64,000 bases of DNA from CALNXN01 sp942490645. Its GTDB lineage: Bacteria > Pseudomonadota > Alphaproteobacteria > Rhodobacterales > Rhodobacteraceae. This document shows, piece by piece, positions 8,391 to 17,167 of this stretch (its first letter is position 1; each line of letters begins with the position of its first letter). The stretch lies in NCBI GenBank assembly GCA_942490645.1, contig CALNXN010000006.1:124001-188000 (forward strand). Direction: 5' to 3'. The notes beneath the pieces are model-generated. The model was not told the origin of the DNA. It saw only the letters and a list, made by a program, of their open reading frames with translations, and ran no database searches. The position numbers and the translations under genes were made by a program.

Positions 8391-10012
8391 ACCAGATGCA
8401 CACGGCCTGCGGCGACTGTCCCCAGCACAGGCACATCCTTCAGAGCCATCGGTTCGACTTGGGTCGGGTCCTCGCCCAGAATGGCGAAATCCGCGATCTT
8501 TCCAGCGCTGATGCTGCCGATTTCCGCATCAAGCTTGAGGGTATACGCAGCCCCCATCGTAATGGCATAGAGCGCCTCTGGCACGGTGATGCATTGCGCG
8601 GCACCCAGCGTTTCGCCCGACATGGTTTGGCGGTTCACCGCACACCATGCGGTAAAGATCGGCCCCAAAGGCGTCACCGGCGCGTCCGAATGGAGCGCGA
8701 TATGCGTACCCAGATCCAAAGCGCTGCGCGCAGCGTCCATACGCTCCGCCCGGTCGCGCCCGATCGTCATCGCGACATGCTTGTCGCCGAAATAGTAGAT
8801 GTGATTGGCAAAGATATTGCAGCACGCGCCCAATTCCACAGCGCGGGCATACAGCGCGGGTGTCATCATCTGGCAGTGCTGCAAGACATGGCGGTGGCCC
8901 GACCACGGATGCGCGCGCGCGGCGGCCTCCAGCGCGTCCAGCGTAACCTCTGCGGCCTCGTCGCCGTTGACGTGGATGTGCATCTGGACGCCGCGACGTT
9001 GCATTTCCAAACACAGGGCTGCGATCTGTTCAGGCGCGGTGTTCCATATGCCGTTTGGCTGCCCACCGACGTATCCGGGCCATTTCACGCGCGCCGTCCA
9101 GCCTTGAATGGCGCCATCCGTCATCAGCTTGACCGCGCCCAGACGCAGCTTGTCGGTGCTGCGCGCCCGCATCGCCAAGGCACGTTCCGCGACCGCCACC
9201 GGGTCACCATCCGCCCCAATCGCGGGCACGATGCGCAGCGGATATTCAGGCGCGCCTGTGATCGTGAGCATGACCTCAAGATCCTCGTCCTGCATCTGCG
9301 AATAGAGGTCGGTCGCCGTTGTGACGCCCGCCCGTTTGGCGACCTCCGCATAAGACCAGATCGAAGATGGGTCTTGGCTTAACCCGCGAAAATCAATCCC
9401 GAGGCGGCGCATCACCGGGAACATCGCGGCCATTTCCTGCAACTCGCCGTTCGGCGTCCCATCCGGCCCTTTCATGACCCCTTCGGCATTGGTGCCCGCG
9501 TCATAAGCCGCCAAGGCAAGCGACGCCGAGTTCACGCACATCAGGTGAAAGTTGGAAAAGATGATCGCGATGGGTCGTGTTTTGCTGATCTGATCCAAGT
9601 GGGTCTTGTTCAGCCGCTCTTCGTCCAGGAAAATGGGATCGAACCCCCATGCAACAAGCGGCTCATCGGGCTCCAGCTTTTCGGCATAGTCACGCAACCG
9701 GGCAATGACCGCATCAACGTCAGACAGCCCGTGCCACATCTTGCCCTGCGGGTCGATCCGATCATGATAGCCGACATAGGCATAGCGCCACATCGCACCC
9801 GACATCATATGCGCGTGGCCCTCTACAAGACCAGGCATCAGCACTGCGTCAGCCATTGTGTGATCATGCACGACCGTGCCCCAAGGATCCGCGCAATCGG
9901 CCCCGCCTACCGCAAGAATGCGCCCGTCCTTGACAGCCACATGGGTGGCCACCGGACAGTTCGGGTCCATGGTAATGATTTTCTTGGCGGCAAAAACGGT
10001 GATGTCGGACAT
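8387..10012 (-). CDS. Amidohydrolase, YtcJ-like metal-dependent hydrolase
   Basis: A 541-residue amidohydrolase-superfamily enzyme. The metal-binding HxH is in LVEGHAHMMSG (~70), later histidines lie in HIHVNGDEAAE and HCQMM, and the C-terminal ADFAILGEDP closes the small beta-sandwich. YtcJ-like members hydrolyse N-acyl or cyclic amide substrates; the substrate is unknown here. Start 10012 (MSDITVFAAKKIITMD) is preferred to the ATG 18 nt upstream. It is translationally coupled to the CobW GTPase, which may load its metal, though this is inference from position only. Confidence 0.84.
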   Translation of the reverse strand: MSDITVFAAKKIITMDPNCPVATHVAVKDGRILAVGGADCADPWGTVVHDHTMADAVLMPGLVEGHAHMMSGAMWRYAYVGYHDRIDPQGKMWHGLSDVDAVIARLRDYAEKLEPDEPLVAWGFDPIFLDEERLNKTHLDQISKTRPIAIIFSNFHLMCVNSASLALAAYDAGTNAEGVMKGPDGTPNGELQEMAAMFPVMRRLGIDFRGLSQDPSSIWSYAEVAKRAGVTTATDLYSQMQDEDLEVMLTITGAPEYPLRIVPAIGADGDPVAVAERALAMRARSTDKLRLGAVKLMTDGAIQGWTARVKWPGYVGGQPNGIWNTAPEQIAALCLEMQRRGVQMHIHVNGDEAAEVTLDALEAAARAHPWSGHRHVLQHCQMMTPALYARAVELGACCNIFANHIYYFGDKHVAMTIGRDRAERMDAARSALDLGTHIALHSDAPVTPLGPIFTAWCAVNRQTMSGETLGAAQCITVPEALYAITMGAAYTLKLDAEIGSISAGKIADFAILGEDPTQVEPMALKDVPVLGTVAAGRVHLV

Positions 10013-10063
10013 TGCGGTCTCCCTTTGCACACAGAGTTACCGCAGCAGCCCGGTGCCGCAAAC

Positions 10064-10096
10064 CAAAAAGGCCGCGCGAATTGCACGGCCCTTTTT
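10064..10096 (-). terminator. Rho-independent terminator of efp
   Basis: On the minus strand, a GGCCGTGC/GCGCGGCC stem (one wobble pair) is flanked by A-run and T-run and ends in TTTTT. It lies 22 nt after the efp stop and may work in both directions. Confidence 0.8.
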
Positions 10097-10117
10097 CAGA
10101 ATTCAGAGGTGACGCGA

Positions 10118-10681
10118 TCAGGCGCGTTCTGTGTATTCCATTGTTTCGGTGTTGACGATGATGTCCTCGTCCTGCCCGACGAAGGGCGGCACCATCACTT
10201 TGACGCCGTTGTCCAGGATCGCCGGCTTGAACGAATTTGCCGCCGTTTGCCCTTTGACCACTGGCTCCGTCTCGACAACTTTGCACGTGACCTTCTGAGG
10301 CAATGTCGCATTCAATGCTTCGTCGTCGTAGAATTCGACAACAATGGTCATGCCATCTTGCAAGAACGGGCGACGTTCGCCCAGCAATTCGGCGGGCAAC
10401 TGCACCTGTTCGTAGGTTTCGATATCCATGACGATCAACATGCCCGCGTCTTCATAGAGAAATTGCTGGTCCTTTTGTTCAAGCCGCACACGCTCCACCT
10501 TGTCGGCAGACCGGAACCGTTCGTTCAGCTTGGAGCCGTTGCGCAAGTTACGCATCTCGACTTGAGCGAAGGCACCGCCCTTGCCCGGTTTGACATGGTC
10601 GACTTTGACCGCAGCCCACAGGCCACCGTTGTGCTCCAGAACATTTCCGGGGCGAATCTCGTTTCCGTTGATTTTAGGCAT
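10118..10681 (-). CDS. efp: Elongation factor P
   Basis: A 187-residue three-domain translation factor that relieves ribosome stalling at polyproline. The length is exactly that of bacterial EF-P. It begins MPKINGNEIRPGNVLEH and carries the modifiable loop lysine K34 in KPGKGGAF. The frame continues far upstream, but ATG 10681 matches the conserved N-terminus. A terminator follows. No epmA/epmB gene is visible in the window, so the modification state is unknown. Confidence 0.96.
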   Translation of the reverse strand: MPKINGNEIRPGNVLEHNGGLWAAVKVDHVKPGKGGAFAQVEMRNLRNGSKLNERFRSADKVERVRLEQKDQQFLYEDAGMLIVMDIETYEQVQLPAELLGERRPFLQDGMTIVVEFYDDEALNATLPQKVTCKVVETEPVVKGQTAANSFKPAILDNGVKVMVPPFVGQDEDIIVNTETMEYTERA

Positions 10682-10723
10682 GAGGCAAAACCGTGACAAA
10701 AGGTTGATGAAAAGTTGACGCTC

Positions 10724-10752
10724 CCTATATCTGGGAGGATGGGGCGTGACAA
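10724..10752 (-). promoter_or_regulatory. Predicted sigma70-type promoter of efp
   Basis: Reading leftward: -35 TTGTCA (10752-10747), a 17-nt spacer, -10 TATAGG (10729-10724), about 45 nt before the efp start. Assigned by eye. Confidence 0.5.
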
Positions 10753-10769
10753 GACAACGATATCTCGTG

Positions 10770-10816
10770 CTGCATGTGCAGAGAGCCATGCAAATTTTGC
10801 ATATAGGCCATGCAAA
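10770..10816. promoter_or_regulatory. Stacked palindromes between efp and the DUF6280-like gene
   Basis: CTGCATGTGCAG (inverted repeat) is followed by the perfect 15-bp palindrome ATGCAAATTTTGCAT (10788-10802) and a third ATGCAAA half-site 22 bp downstream of the first. The spacing of about two helical turns, in a divergent promoter region, suggests an operator. No regulator is recognised. Confidence 0.45.
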
Positions 10817-10901
10817 AACAGGGTATCCGAATCGTGTGGTTTCCGTCATAAGGAACCCCACGCCGAAAAGACAAGAGCAAGAATAATTGAAAGGACGACG
10901 G

Positions 10902-11222
10902 ATGAAAGATTTCGTTGACGGCACCGCCTTTAACAATGAACAAGGCAACCGTGCACGTAAACTTTTCGCGGCCGTTGTACTGGCCGCGCTGGATGACGCC
11001 ATCGCTGATGACAAGAAATATGGCAATGGTCCTGAACAAATCGCACGTTGGGCGCGGTCCCGTGACGGGCGCGAAGTGCTGAGCTGTGCTGGCATCGACC
11101 CGAACGAACGCGTTGTGCTGGGACTGATGGAATTCGTGGGCAAAGGGGTTCGCACCTCTGTCGCGCTGTCGCGCGAAGAGAGCGAGCGTCGTAACGCTGC
11201 TCAACAGGCCGAAGCCGCCTGA
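10902..11222 (+). CDS. Small conserved cytoplasmic protein, DUF6280-like
   Basis: 106 residues, soluble, mostly helical, with a charged C-terminus (SREESERRNAAQQAEAA). My recollection is that this matches a small Rhodobacteraceae family annotated DUF6280; function unknown. The start is fixed by AAAGGACG upstream of ATG 10902 (MKDFVDGTAFNNEQGNRARK). It is divergent from efp across an interval with palindromes and followed by a good terminator, so it is a single-gene unit. Its own operator-like upstream region suggests regulated expression. Confidence 0.75.
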   Translation: MKDFVDGTAFNNEQGNRARKLFAAVVLAALDDAIADDKKYGNGPEQIARWARSRDGREVLSCAGIDPNERVVLGLMEFVGKGVRTSVALSREESERRNAAQQAEAA

Positions 11223-11244
11223 GACATACCGGACAATCCGGACG

Positions 11245-11278
11245 AAAAGCGCGCGCCTTCGGGGGCGCGTTTTTTTGT
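11245..11278 (+). terminator. Rho-independent terminator
   Basis: A GC-rich stem around CGCGCC-TTCGGG-GGCGCG is followed by TTTTTTT, 23 nt after the DUF6280-like stop. It insulates cobQ. Confidence 0.85.
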
Positions 11279-11331
11279 TTTGCAGACGCGCAAAGCGGGC
11301 CATAACCATTATAGCCCAGCAGGACACGCCC

Positions 11332-12792
11332 ATGGCCAGATCCATCATGATACAAGGCACCGGCAGCAACGTCGGCAAATCCATGATCGTGGCGGGGCTG
11401 GCGCGGGCCTTTGTCAAACGCGGTGTTTCGGTGATGCCCTTCAAGCCGCAGAACATGTCCAACAACGCCGCTGTGACGCCAGAGGGTGGCGAAATCGGCC
11501 GCGCGCAGGCCCTGCAGGCACGGGCGGCTCGTGTCCCGGCGCACACCGACATGAACCCTGTTCTACTGAAACCGCAAAGCGAGACAGGCGCGCAGGTGAT
11601 CGTGCACGGTCAACTGGCCGGGCATCAGGACGCGCGGGCCTTTGGACAGCGCAAAGCGACCTTGCTGCCTGCGGTGATGCAAAGCTTTGACAGGCTAGCC
11701 CGCAATACCGATCTGGTGCTCGTGGAAGGTGCTGGAAGCCCCGCCGAGACGAACCTGCGCGCCCGGGATATCGCCAACATGGGGTTTGCGACCGCCGCCG
11801 ATGTCCCGGTGATCCTGATGGGCGACATCGACCGCGGCGGTGTGATTGCGCAAATCGTTGGAACACAGGCGGTATTGGACCCAGCTGACAACGCGATGAT
11901 CCGCGGGTTTGCGGTCAACAAGTTTCGCGGGGACGTGGCCCTGTTCGATGACGGGCGGGACGACATTGCCCGGCGCACGGGGTGGCCCTCTTTGGGCGTC
12001 GTGCCTTGGTTCGAAGAGGCCTACAGGCTGCCCGCAGAAGACGTCATGGACCTGCCCGCGCGGCGATCATCGGGCGGGGCCTGCGTTGTCGCCGTCCCGG
12101 TCCTGCCGCGCATTTCGAATTTCGATGACCTTGACCCATTGGCCGCAGAACAGGACGTTGATCTCCGCATGATCCAGCGCGGCACCCCCCTGCCCTCGGA
12201 CGCGGACCTGATCATTCTGCCCGGCAGCAAATCCACCATCGCGGACCTTGCTGCTTTGCGCGCGGAAGGCTGGGACATCGATCTGGCAGCGCACATCCGG
12301 CGTGGCGGGCATGTTCTGGGCATTTGCGGTGGGTTTCAGATGCTGGGCGATGTGATCAGCGACCCATTGGGCATTGAAGGGCCCGCTACGTCCGTGAAAG
12401 GGCTCGGTCACTTGCGCGTCGAGACGACGCTGGCCCCTGTCAAAGAGCTCGCCCTGCGCACGGGCCGGCACATCGCGTCAGGCGCGGCAGTGGAAGGTTA
12501 TGAAATCCACATGGGACAGACCGAGGGCGCGGACTGCACCGCGGGGTGGATTGACGTTGGGGCCGGTGCGACCGGTGCCGCCAGCGCCAATGGCCGAGTC
12601 ATGGGGTGCTATCTGCACGGGCTATTTGCGGCGGATGGTTTTCGCGCGGCGTATCTTCGGACCCTCGGCGCGCAGGCAACACTGCAGTATGACACAATGA
12701 TCGAGGCCACTTTGGACGCCTTGGCCGAGCACCTTGAGCGTCACATGAACCTTGATCTGCTTTGGGATATCAGTGCGCCCACGGGCGGCTAG
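11332..12792 (+). CDS. cobQ: Cobyric acid synthase
   Basis: A 486-residue glutamine-dependent amidotransferase that amidates four side chains of adenosylcobyrinic acid a,c-diamide in the cytoplasm. The N-terminal dethiobiotin-synthetase-like ATPase (IQGTGSNVGKS, PFKPQNMSNN) is followed by a class I glutaminase-like domain with the nucleophile Cys in HVLGICGGFQML (~340) and a His in CYLHGLF. Start 11332 gives the canonical MARSIMIQGTGSNVGKS. No B12 riboswitch fits in the short leader after the preceding terminator. It is convergent with the next gene (1-nt gap). Confidence 0.94.
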   Translation: MARSIMIQGTGSNVGKSMIVAGLARAFVKRGVSVMPFKPQNMSNNAAVTPEGGEIGRAQALQARAARVPAHTDMNPVLLKPQSETGAQVIVHGQLAGHQDARAFGQRKATLLPAVMQSFDRLARNTDLVLVEGAGSPAETNLRARDIANMGFATAADVPVILMGDIDRGGVIAQIVGTQAVLDPADNAMIRGFAVNKFRGDVALFDDGRDDIARRTGWPSLGVVPWFEEAYRLPAEDVMDLPARRSSGGACVVAVPVLPRISNFDDLDPLAAEQDVDLRMIQRGTPLPSDADLIILPGSKSTIADLAALRAEGWDIDLAAHIRRGGHVLGICGGFQMLGDVISDPLGIEGPATSVKGLGHLRVETTLAPVKELALRTGRHIASGAAVEGYEIHMGQTEGADCTAGWIDVGAGATGAASANGRVMGCYLHGLFAADGFRAAYLRTLGAQATLQYDTMIEATLDALAEHLERHMNLDLLWDISAPTGG

Positions 12793-12793
12793 G

Positions 12794-13654
12794 CTATTCC
12801 AGTTCCTTGGCCGCCAGAGCGCGATGGATCTCGCGGCGCACAAGCTTGCGGACATTCCGCGTGATCCGCGCACCCAATTCGCCTTGCAATTCGGACCGCA
12901 CAATTTCCGCGACCAGATCGCGCAACGCCTCTTCGTCCAAGAACTGGTCGCCGTCTTCCACTTCGTCCAGTTCGGCGGCAGATGTGCCCGCGATAGACGT
13001 CGCTTGCGGCGCGGCAGACTGTGAAGGCGACGGCGGCGCAACGGGTGGTGCATCGTGTTGCGACGTGGTTCCGGCAACAGGATGGCCGGTCGCGTCAAGC
13101 TCTACATCATCTTGCCACGTCATGGCGGGCGCTTGCGTGCCTGAATAGTCATCTTCTCCGGGGGCGTCGGGCTCCCACTCGCCCGAGATATTGCCAATGG
13201 CGGTTTCCAGCGCCGCGATCTTTGCGCTCAGCGCTGATGCAGCAGTCGGTTGCGCGGTCGCGTCTTCTGCGATGGGCTGCGGCTCTTGCATTTCGGTCGA
13301 TGTATCCTGCTGCGGCGCAAGATCGTCCTCTTGTAACGCGGCCTCGCCATCCTCAGGCGTTTCATTTGCAGTTGCATCTGCGACTATGGGGTCAGCTTCG
13401 CCCTCAAAGGCTGCTTCTGGCGCCTCGTTGTCACGGTCTTCCGGAACAATCGCATCCCGAAGCACAAACGTGTCCAAAGTCGAAGAGGTGTCGTCACTTT
13501 CGTCCGGGGCGACACGCAGCGCCTGAGTCAGCACAAGTCTTTCGTGCTGCGCGGCTGCTTTGGTTGCAGAGCCTGGACGGTTTTCATCACTCACGAGGCG
13601 ACGGATTGACGACAGGACATCCTCCACCTCCGCATTGGTTACTGGGTCTGACAT
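12794..13654 (-). CDS. Acidic-linker protein, possible divergent PopZ/DUF2497 relative
   Basis: 286 residues in three parts. An N-terminal helix VEDVLSSIRRLVSDE (~9-24) resembles the first box of PopZ/DUF2497. It is followed by a long Asp/Glu/Pro/Ala-rich low-complexity linker (~30-220) and a C-terminal helical block (FLDEEALRDLVAEIVRSEL and RNVRKLVRREIHRAL). PopZ-type proteins organise the cell pole by self-assembly. The architecture matches but the sequence is divergent, so this is inference. It lies upstream of and in line with the TolC gene order but has its own interval. Confidence 0.6.
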   Translation of the reverse strand: MSDPVTNAEVEDVLSSIRRLVSDENRPGSATKAAAQHERLVLTQALRVAPDESDDTSSTLDTFVLRDAIVPEDRDNEAPEAAFEGEADPIVADATANETPEDGEAALQEDDLAPQQDTSTEMQEPQPIAEDATAQPTAASALSAKIAALETAIGNISGEWEPDAPGEDDYSGTQAPAMTWQDDVELDATGHPVAGTTSQHDAPPVAPPSPSQSAAPQATSIAGTSAAELDEVEDGDQFLDEEALRDLVAEIVRSELQGELGARITRNVRKLVRREIHRALAAKELE

Positions 13655-13724
13655 TTTTTACCACTCTTGCCTGACGCAAATCTTAACGCCCCAGACATTA
13701 CCATACAATGGTTCGCTTCAAATC

Positions 13725-15143
13725 TTAGTCTTTTTGTAGAGACTTTAGCACCCGATCCAGCTTGCGCCCCTGCTCGGAACGGGCCGTTGGGGCATCTTTT
13801 ACCAGATTATAATAGGCCGAAGGATCGTATTGCTGAACCGGCAAACGCAGATCCTGCGCGGTCAAGCGGCCCGTGGTTTGAAGCACCTGATAGGCCGCGA
13901 CATACAAGTTGGCCTGCGCCGAAATGCGGGCCGCCTCGGCATCCAAAAGCTCTTGCTCAGCATCCAGAACATCCAATGTGGTCCGCGCACCAAGAGTTGC
14001 TTCTTCGCGCACACCGCGGAAGGCGATGCGTGCGGCGCGGATACGGCCTTCACTGGCTTCCAGACTGGCGCGTTGAGCAGCCAGATCAGCATAGGCCGAA
14101 CCGACATTTGCAACCACGTTGTTGCGTACGATGTGCAACGCACCGCGCTGTGCGTCACGCTGCGCAATCGCCCGGCGCACCTGCGAAGAGATCGCCCCGC
14201 CCTGATAGATCGGCCCGGACAACTCAACACCGACAGAGCCGGAACGGGTGTAATTGCTGCTGTCGAAGCTTTCTGTGATCGACAGGGCGCCCGTCGCCGA
14301 GATCGAAGGGTTCACGGATGCTTTGGCCGCCATGATGTTCAACTCGGCTGCAGCGACTTGGTGCTGAACCGCACGCAAATCCGGATGCGTCCGTACTGCG
14401 AGCGCCTTTGCTGTATCCACATTCGCCTCGATACGCGGCAGACGCGGCGGATTGATCAGCCGCCCCGGGGCGCGGCCCACGACATTTCGATATTCTTCGA
14501 TCGCTTGCAGCAAATTGCCCTGCGCGGTGGCCAGACCGCTGCGGGCCTCTGCCAAACGCGCCTCTGCCAGCGCCACGTCAGTGCGGGTAACTTCGCCCAC
14601 TTCAAAGCGGTCGCGCGCCGCCCGCAATTCTTGTATCAACAGGCGCAGGTTGTTTTCGCGCAACGCAACGAATTCGCTCGCAGACCGGACCGACATGAAG
14701 GCCGCAACGGCACGAAGCAAAACCTGCTGTTCAATGCTAATCAACTGTTGACGCGTCGCCAACACCGTCTCTTTTGTTGCCTCAACCCGATTGGACGACG
14801 CCCCAAAATCATACAGCAAAAGGCTGGCGATGATCGAGGCCGATGCCGAGGTGCCGCCAAGATTGAACACCGTCGGCCCCGTTTGCAGACGTTCACCAAA
14901 GCTGCGCGTGATGTCGGCGGAATAATTCAGGATCGGTTTCAAAGCGGCCGCAGCCGTGGCCACGTCCTCATCAGCCGCGCGCAAAAGCGCACGGTTTTGA
15001 TCCAGCAAACCGCTGTGCGAATACGCTCCGACAAGCGCGTCGGCCAGTGTTTCGGCCTGCGCACGCGGCACCACGGTTGTCGCCGCGACCAATATGGTTG
15101 CCGCCCAGACCCATGTCTTGATTTTCAAACGTGCTGCCATCAT
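13725..15143 (-). CDS. TolC-family outer-membrane efflux protein
   Basis: 472 residues with a cleavable signal peptide (VWAATILVAATTVVPRAQA) and two long helical repeats typical of TolC (LADALVGAYSHSGLLDQNRAL; ARLAEARSGLATAQGNLLQA). It would form the trimeric exit duct for type I secretion or efflux. No membrane-fusion or ABC partner is adjacent. Start: ATG 15143 or 15140; 15143 is preferred for AGGTGGC upstream. It follows the methyltransferase gene on the same strand by 47 nt and may be co-transcribed, as is common in Rhodobacteraceae. Confidence 0.88.
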   Translation of the reverse strand: MMAARLKIKTWVWAATILVAATTVVPRAQAETLADALVGAYSHSGLLDQNRALLRAADEDVATAAAALKPILNYSADITRSFGERLQTGPTVFNLGGTSASASIIASLLLYDFGASSNRVEATKETVLATRQQLISIEQQVLLRAVAAFMSVRSASEFVALRENNLRLLIQELRAARDRFEVGEVTRTDVALAEARLAEARSGLATAQGNLLQAIEEYRNVVGRAPGRLINPPRLPRIEANVDTAKALAVRTHPDLRAVQHQVAAAELNIMAAKASVNPSISATGALSITESFDSSNYTRSGSVGVELSGPIYQGGAISSQVRRAIAQRDAQRGALHIVRNNVVANVGSAYADLAAQRASLEASEGRIRAARIAFRGVREEATLGARTTLDVLDAEQELLDAEAARISAQANLYVAAYQVLQTTGRLTAQDLRLPVQQYDPSAYYNLVKDAPTARSEQGRKLDRVLKSLQKD

Positions 15144-15190
15144 GCCACCTGTATCATTACGCCAGTTCAAACCTGGGTCTTATCCGCGCC

Positions 15191-15844
15191 CTACAACTGA
15201 AAAGCGGTTTGTTTTTCGAAGCCCTGGATCAATGGTGCGCCTGCATTAAACGACATGCGCCACGAAATCCGTCCTTCTGATTTATGTCCGATCCGCACCT
15301 CGCCCAGCGCGCCGTTCATGAAAAGGCATGCAACCCGACCGCCGTCTTTGATCTGATCTGCCAGCGCTTGAGGAAATTGGGCGATCCCGCCTTCGACGAT
15401 CATCACGTCATAGGGGCCATGCTGCGCTGCCCCTTCGACCAGCGGTCCGACGTGGATGATCACATTGTCGACACCTGTATCAGAAAACGCCTCTTGCGCC
15501 TCTTTGGCCATCGTTTCGTCTTCTTCGACCGCGACGACAGCTTCTGCCATGCGGGCAATGACCGCGGACGAATAGCCATAGGCGCATCCAACATCGAGCA
15601 CCATCTCATCGCCAGAAATATCGAGTGCGTCCAGCATCTTGGCCAAAGTGCGCGGCTCCAGCATCACGCGGCCGCCCCCCAGTTCGAGGTTTTCGCCCAT
15701 GTAGGCCGCCTCGCGCTTGGTCGCCGGCACGAATTCTTCACGCGCCACGTTCAGCATGGCGTCGATAATCGGAAACTTTGTCACATCCGAAGGGCGAACC
15801 TGCGTATCCACCATCATTGTGCGCCGCGCCGCGAAGTCTGTCAT
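15191..15844 (-). CDS. Protein-L-isoaspartate O-methyltransferase-like protein
   Basis: A 217-residue SAM-dependent methyltransferase of the PIMT family. AdoMet motif I is VLDVGCAYGYSSAVIA, where classic PIMTs read VLEIGTGSGYQ. The active-site region REEFVPATKREAAYMGENLEL aligns with the usual R-x-x-FVP ... AY-x-D segment but has changes. Repair of isoaspartyl residues is therefore possible but not assured. It is divergent from tRNA-Cys and upstream of tolC in a likely operon. Confidence 0.78.
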   Translation of the reverse strand: MTDFAARRTMMVDTQVRPSDVTKFPIIDAMLNVAREEFVPATKREAAYMGENLELGGGRVMLEPRTLAKMLDALDISGDEMVLDVGCAYGYSSAVIARMAEAVVAVEEDETMAKEAQEAFSDTGVDNVIIHVGPLVEGAAQHGPYDVMIVEGGIAQFPQALADQIKDGGRVACLFMNGALGEVRIGHKSEGRISWRMSFNAGAPLIQGFEKQTAFQL

Positions 15845-15943
15845 ATTGCTAAACTCATCTGTTCAGAACCCGTTATTTCCGATGTGCCACATATGAAGGT
15901 CTGCGGCAACGGTCGCTTTCGCGATTTTGGCGATCTGTGGCAC

Positions 15944-15972
15944 TTGCGGGACCGTATCAGATCGGATAGCAC
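15944..15972 (+). promoter_or_regulatory. Predicted promoter of tRNA-Cys
   Basis: -35 TTGCGG (15944-15949), a 17-nt spacer and -10 TAGCAC (15967-15972), 18 nt before the mature tRNA. Assigned by eye. Confidence 0.55.
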
Positions 15973-15990
15973 TGCCGATGCACCATATGA

Positions 15991-16064
15991 GGCGAGTTGG
16001 CGGAGTGGTGACGCAGCGGATTGCAAATCCGTGTACACCGGTTCGATTCCGGTACTCGCCTCCA
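15991..16064 (+). tRNA. tRNA-Cys (anticodon GCA)
   Basis: A 74-nt cloverleaf including an encoded CCA: acceptor GGCGAGT pairs with ACTCGCC, T-arm GGTTCGATTCC, anticodon GCA at 16023-16025 within GGATTGCAAATCC. A tyrosine recombinase remnant begins ~1.1 kb downstream, so the 3' end may have served as an attachment site. Confidence 0.96.
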
Positions 16065-16992
16065 AGTGTTTTCAATGACTTAACGGGTATTGAGCAAAAC
16101 GGCGTATCGCCGTCTAAACAATTGTCTAAACATTCTGTTTTGTTCCGTTCTCATTTCAAGGCTCGAAAGCACTTTGTCCGGACGTCCGTGCTTCGTAACC
16201 TCAAGAAAAGAAAGCTATCGCGCCGTGGCCGTTCACCTGGTTGCAGCGCAGCGAAAACCAAGTGAAACGGAAAGGGTCTTTTCGGGTTTACCAAGTTCAG
16301 CGGTGGAACCGCGCCCTCTAATCTAGGCACCGGGCGGCGCGCGCTTGCGCGAGCAGTCACCGCCTTATCGGCAGGTAGCCCCAATTCATTAGTCCATGCA
16401 CCAGAACCTTAGCGTGGCTCACCATTCGCTCTGCGCGCGGGTTCTTGCGTTCAGCATGGTCGAAACGAATAGGTGCCTCAAAGCCGCCAGCCGCGCACAT
16501 CGTGCGCGCGGGTCGGCGCTCCACTCCCTCTCCTCCCTCTTGTTGGGGCACCATTTAGTGGCTGACATTTCATGTTGAACAAAGATGGGGACGGGATCCT
16601 TAAACTCCCTCAGAGGGCGTCGTCTTATGACGGCAAAATTGAGAATGGCCCAATCCAGTGAGCTTCGAACGATCCTCCAATCTTCGGACGCGCAAATGTG
16701 TCGCTTACCACAGTTGCGGCGCACATCAGACAGTCATTTCAATATCAACGGATCTGCTATGGCGTCAGCAAACGTCCGCAGTGTGATCAGAAAGACGCAA
16801 CAGGGTAGAAAGCGGTATATCCGCTTAGTGACTACCTCCGCGAGTCAGCGCAGAACTATCAGATCTACCATTCTTGCGCGTCGTCGGGCGGGTTCTGGAA
16901 TTCCTCCCAAGACGAAGATTGCCATATTTGGTTCGGGCATTTGACCAAGTGCGCCGACCATAGCGATTGAAACGAGCCTAGTTGGTGAGCAC
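16065..16992. other. 928-nt gene-poor stretch after tRNA-Cys
   Basis: It contains no convincing gene; short frames on both strands lack ribosome sites and recognisable domains. Near the tRNA there is a hairpin ACGGCG-TAT-CGCCGT (16099-16113) and a direct repeat GTCTAAACA at 16112-16120 and 16124-16132 (12-bp period). Such a repeat beside a tRNA end is compatible with arm-type recombinase sites, but I saw no second copy of the tRNA 3' end. The remainder looks like decayed accessory DNA. Confidence 0.5.
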
Positions 16993-17167
16993 ATGGCGGC
17001 AACGAGCATCGAACAGAAGGCACTTGGCCTGCTCAAGGCATTTGAAAATGCTGGGAAAGTCGGTTAGCCGTGTCTTGGTAGATGGCCGCAAGATTGAGCT
17101 GGTCCTCTCCACCGAACGAACAGTCGATGAATTTGACGGGGTCGATATGCGCCATGGCAAAACGTGA
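16993..17167 (+). pseudogene. Small frameshifted gene overlapping the integrase start
   Basis: ATG 16993 opens MAATSIEQKALGLLKAFENAGK, then hits TAG. Dropping one G from the GGG run near 17052-17054 continues as SVSRVLVDGRKIELVLSTER and ends ...FDGVDMRHGKT at TGA 17167. The joined ~58-residue product looks like one coherent small charged protein, and its end overlaps the recombinase start (ATG 17154), as coupled genes do. Function unknown; it could be an excisionase-like or regulatory partner. Presently broken. Confidence 0.55.

Noticed and set aside
11279..11331. A cobalamin riboswitch before cobQ
   Set aside because: The leader after the preceding terminator is about 50 nt, too short, and no B12-box sequence is present.
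13830..15200. A 456-codon open frame on the plus strand
   Set aside because: It lies antisense to the TolC gene, whose signal peptide and repeats are unmistakable; the product is rich in Arg, Gln and Cys with no domain, as GC-rich shadow frames are.
16419..16724. A 101-codon frame on the minus strand after tRNA-Cys
   Set aside because: No ribosome site, no recognisable domain, and an overlapping frame is equally long; not supportable as a gene.
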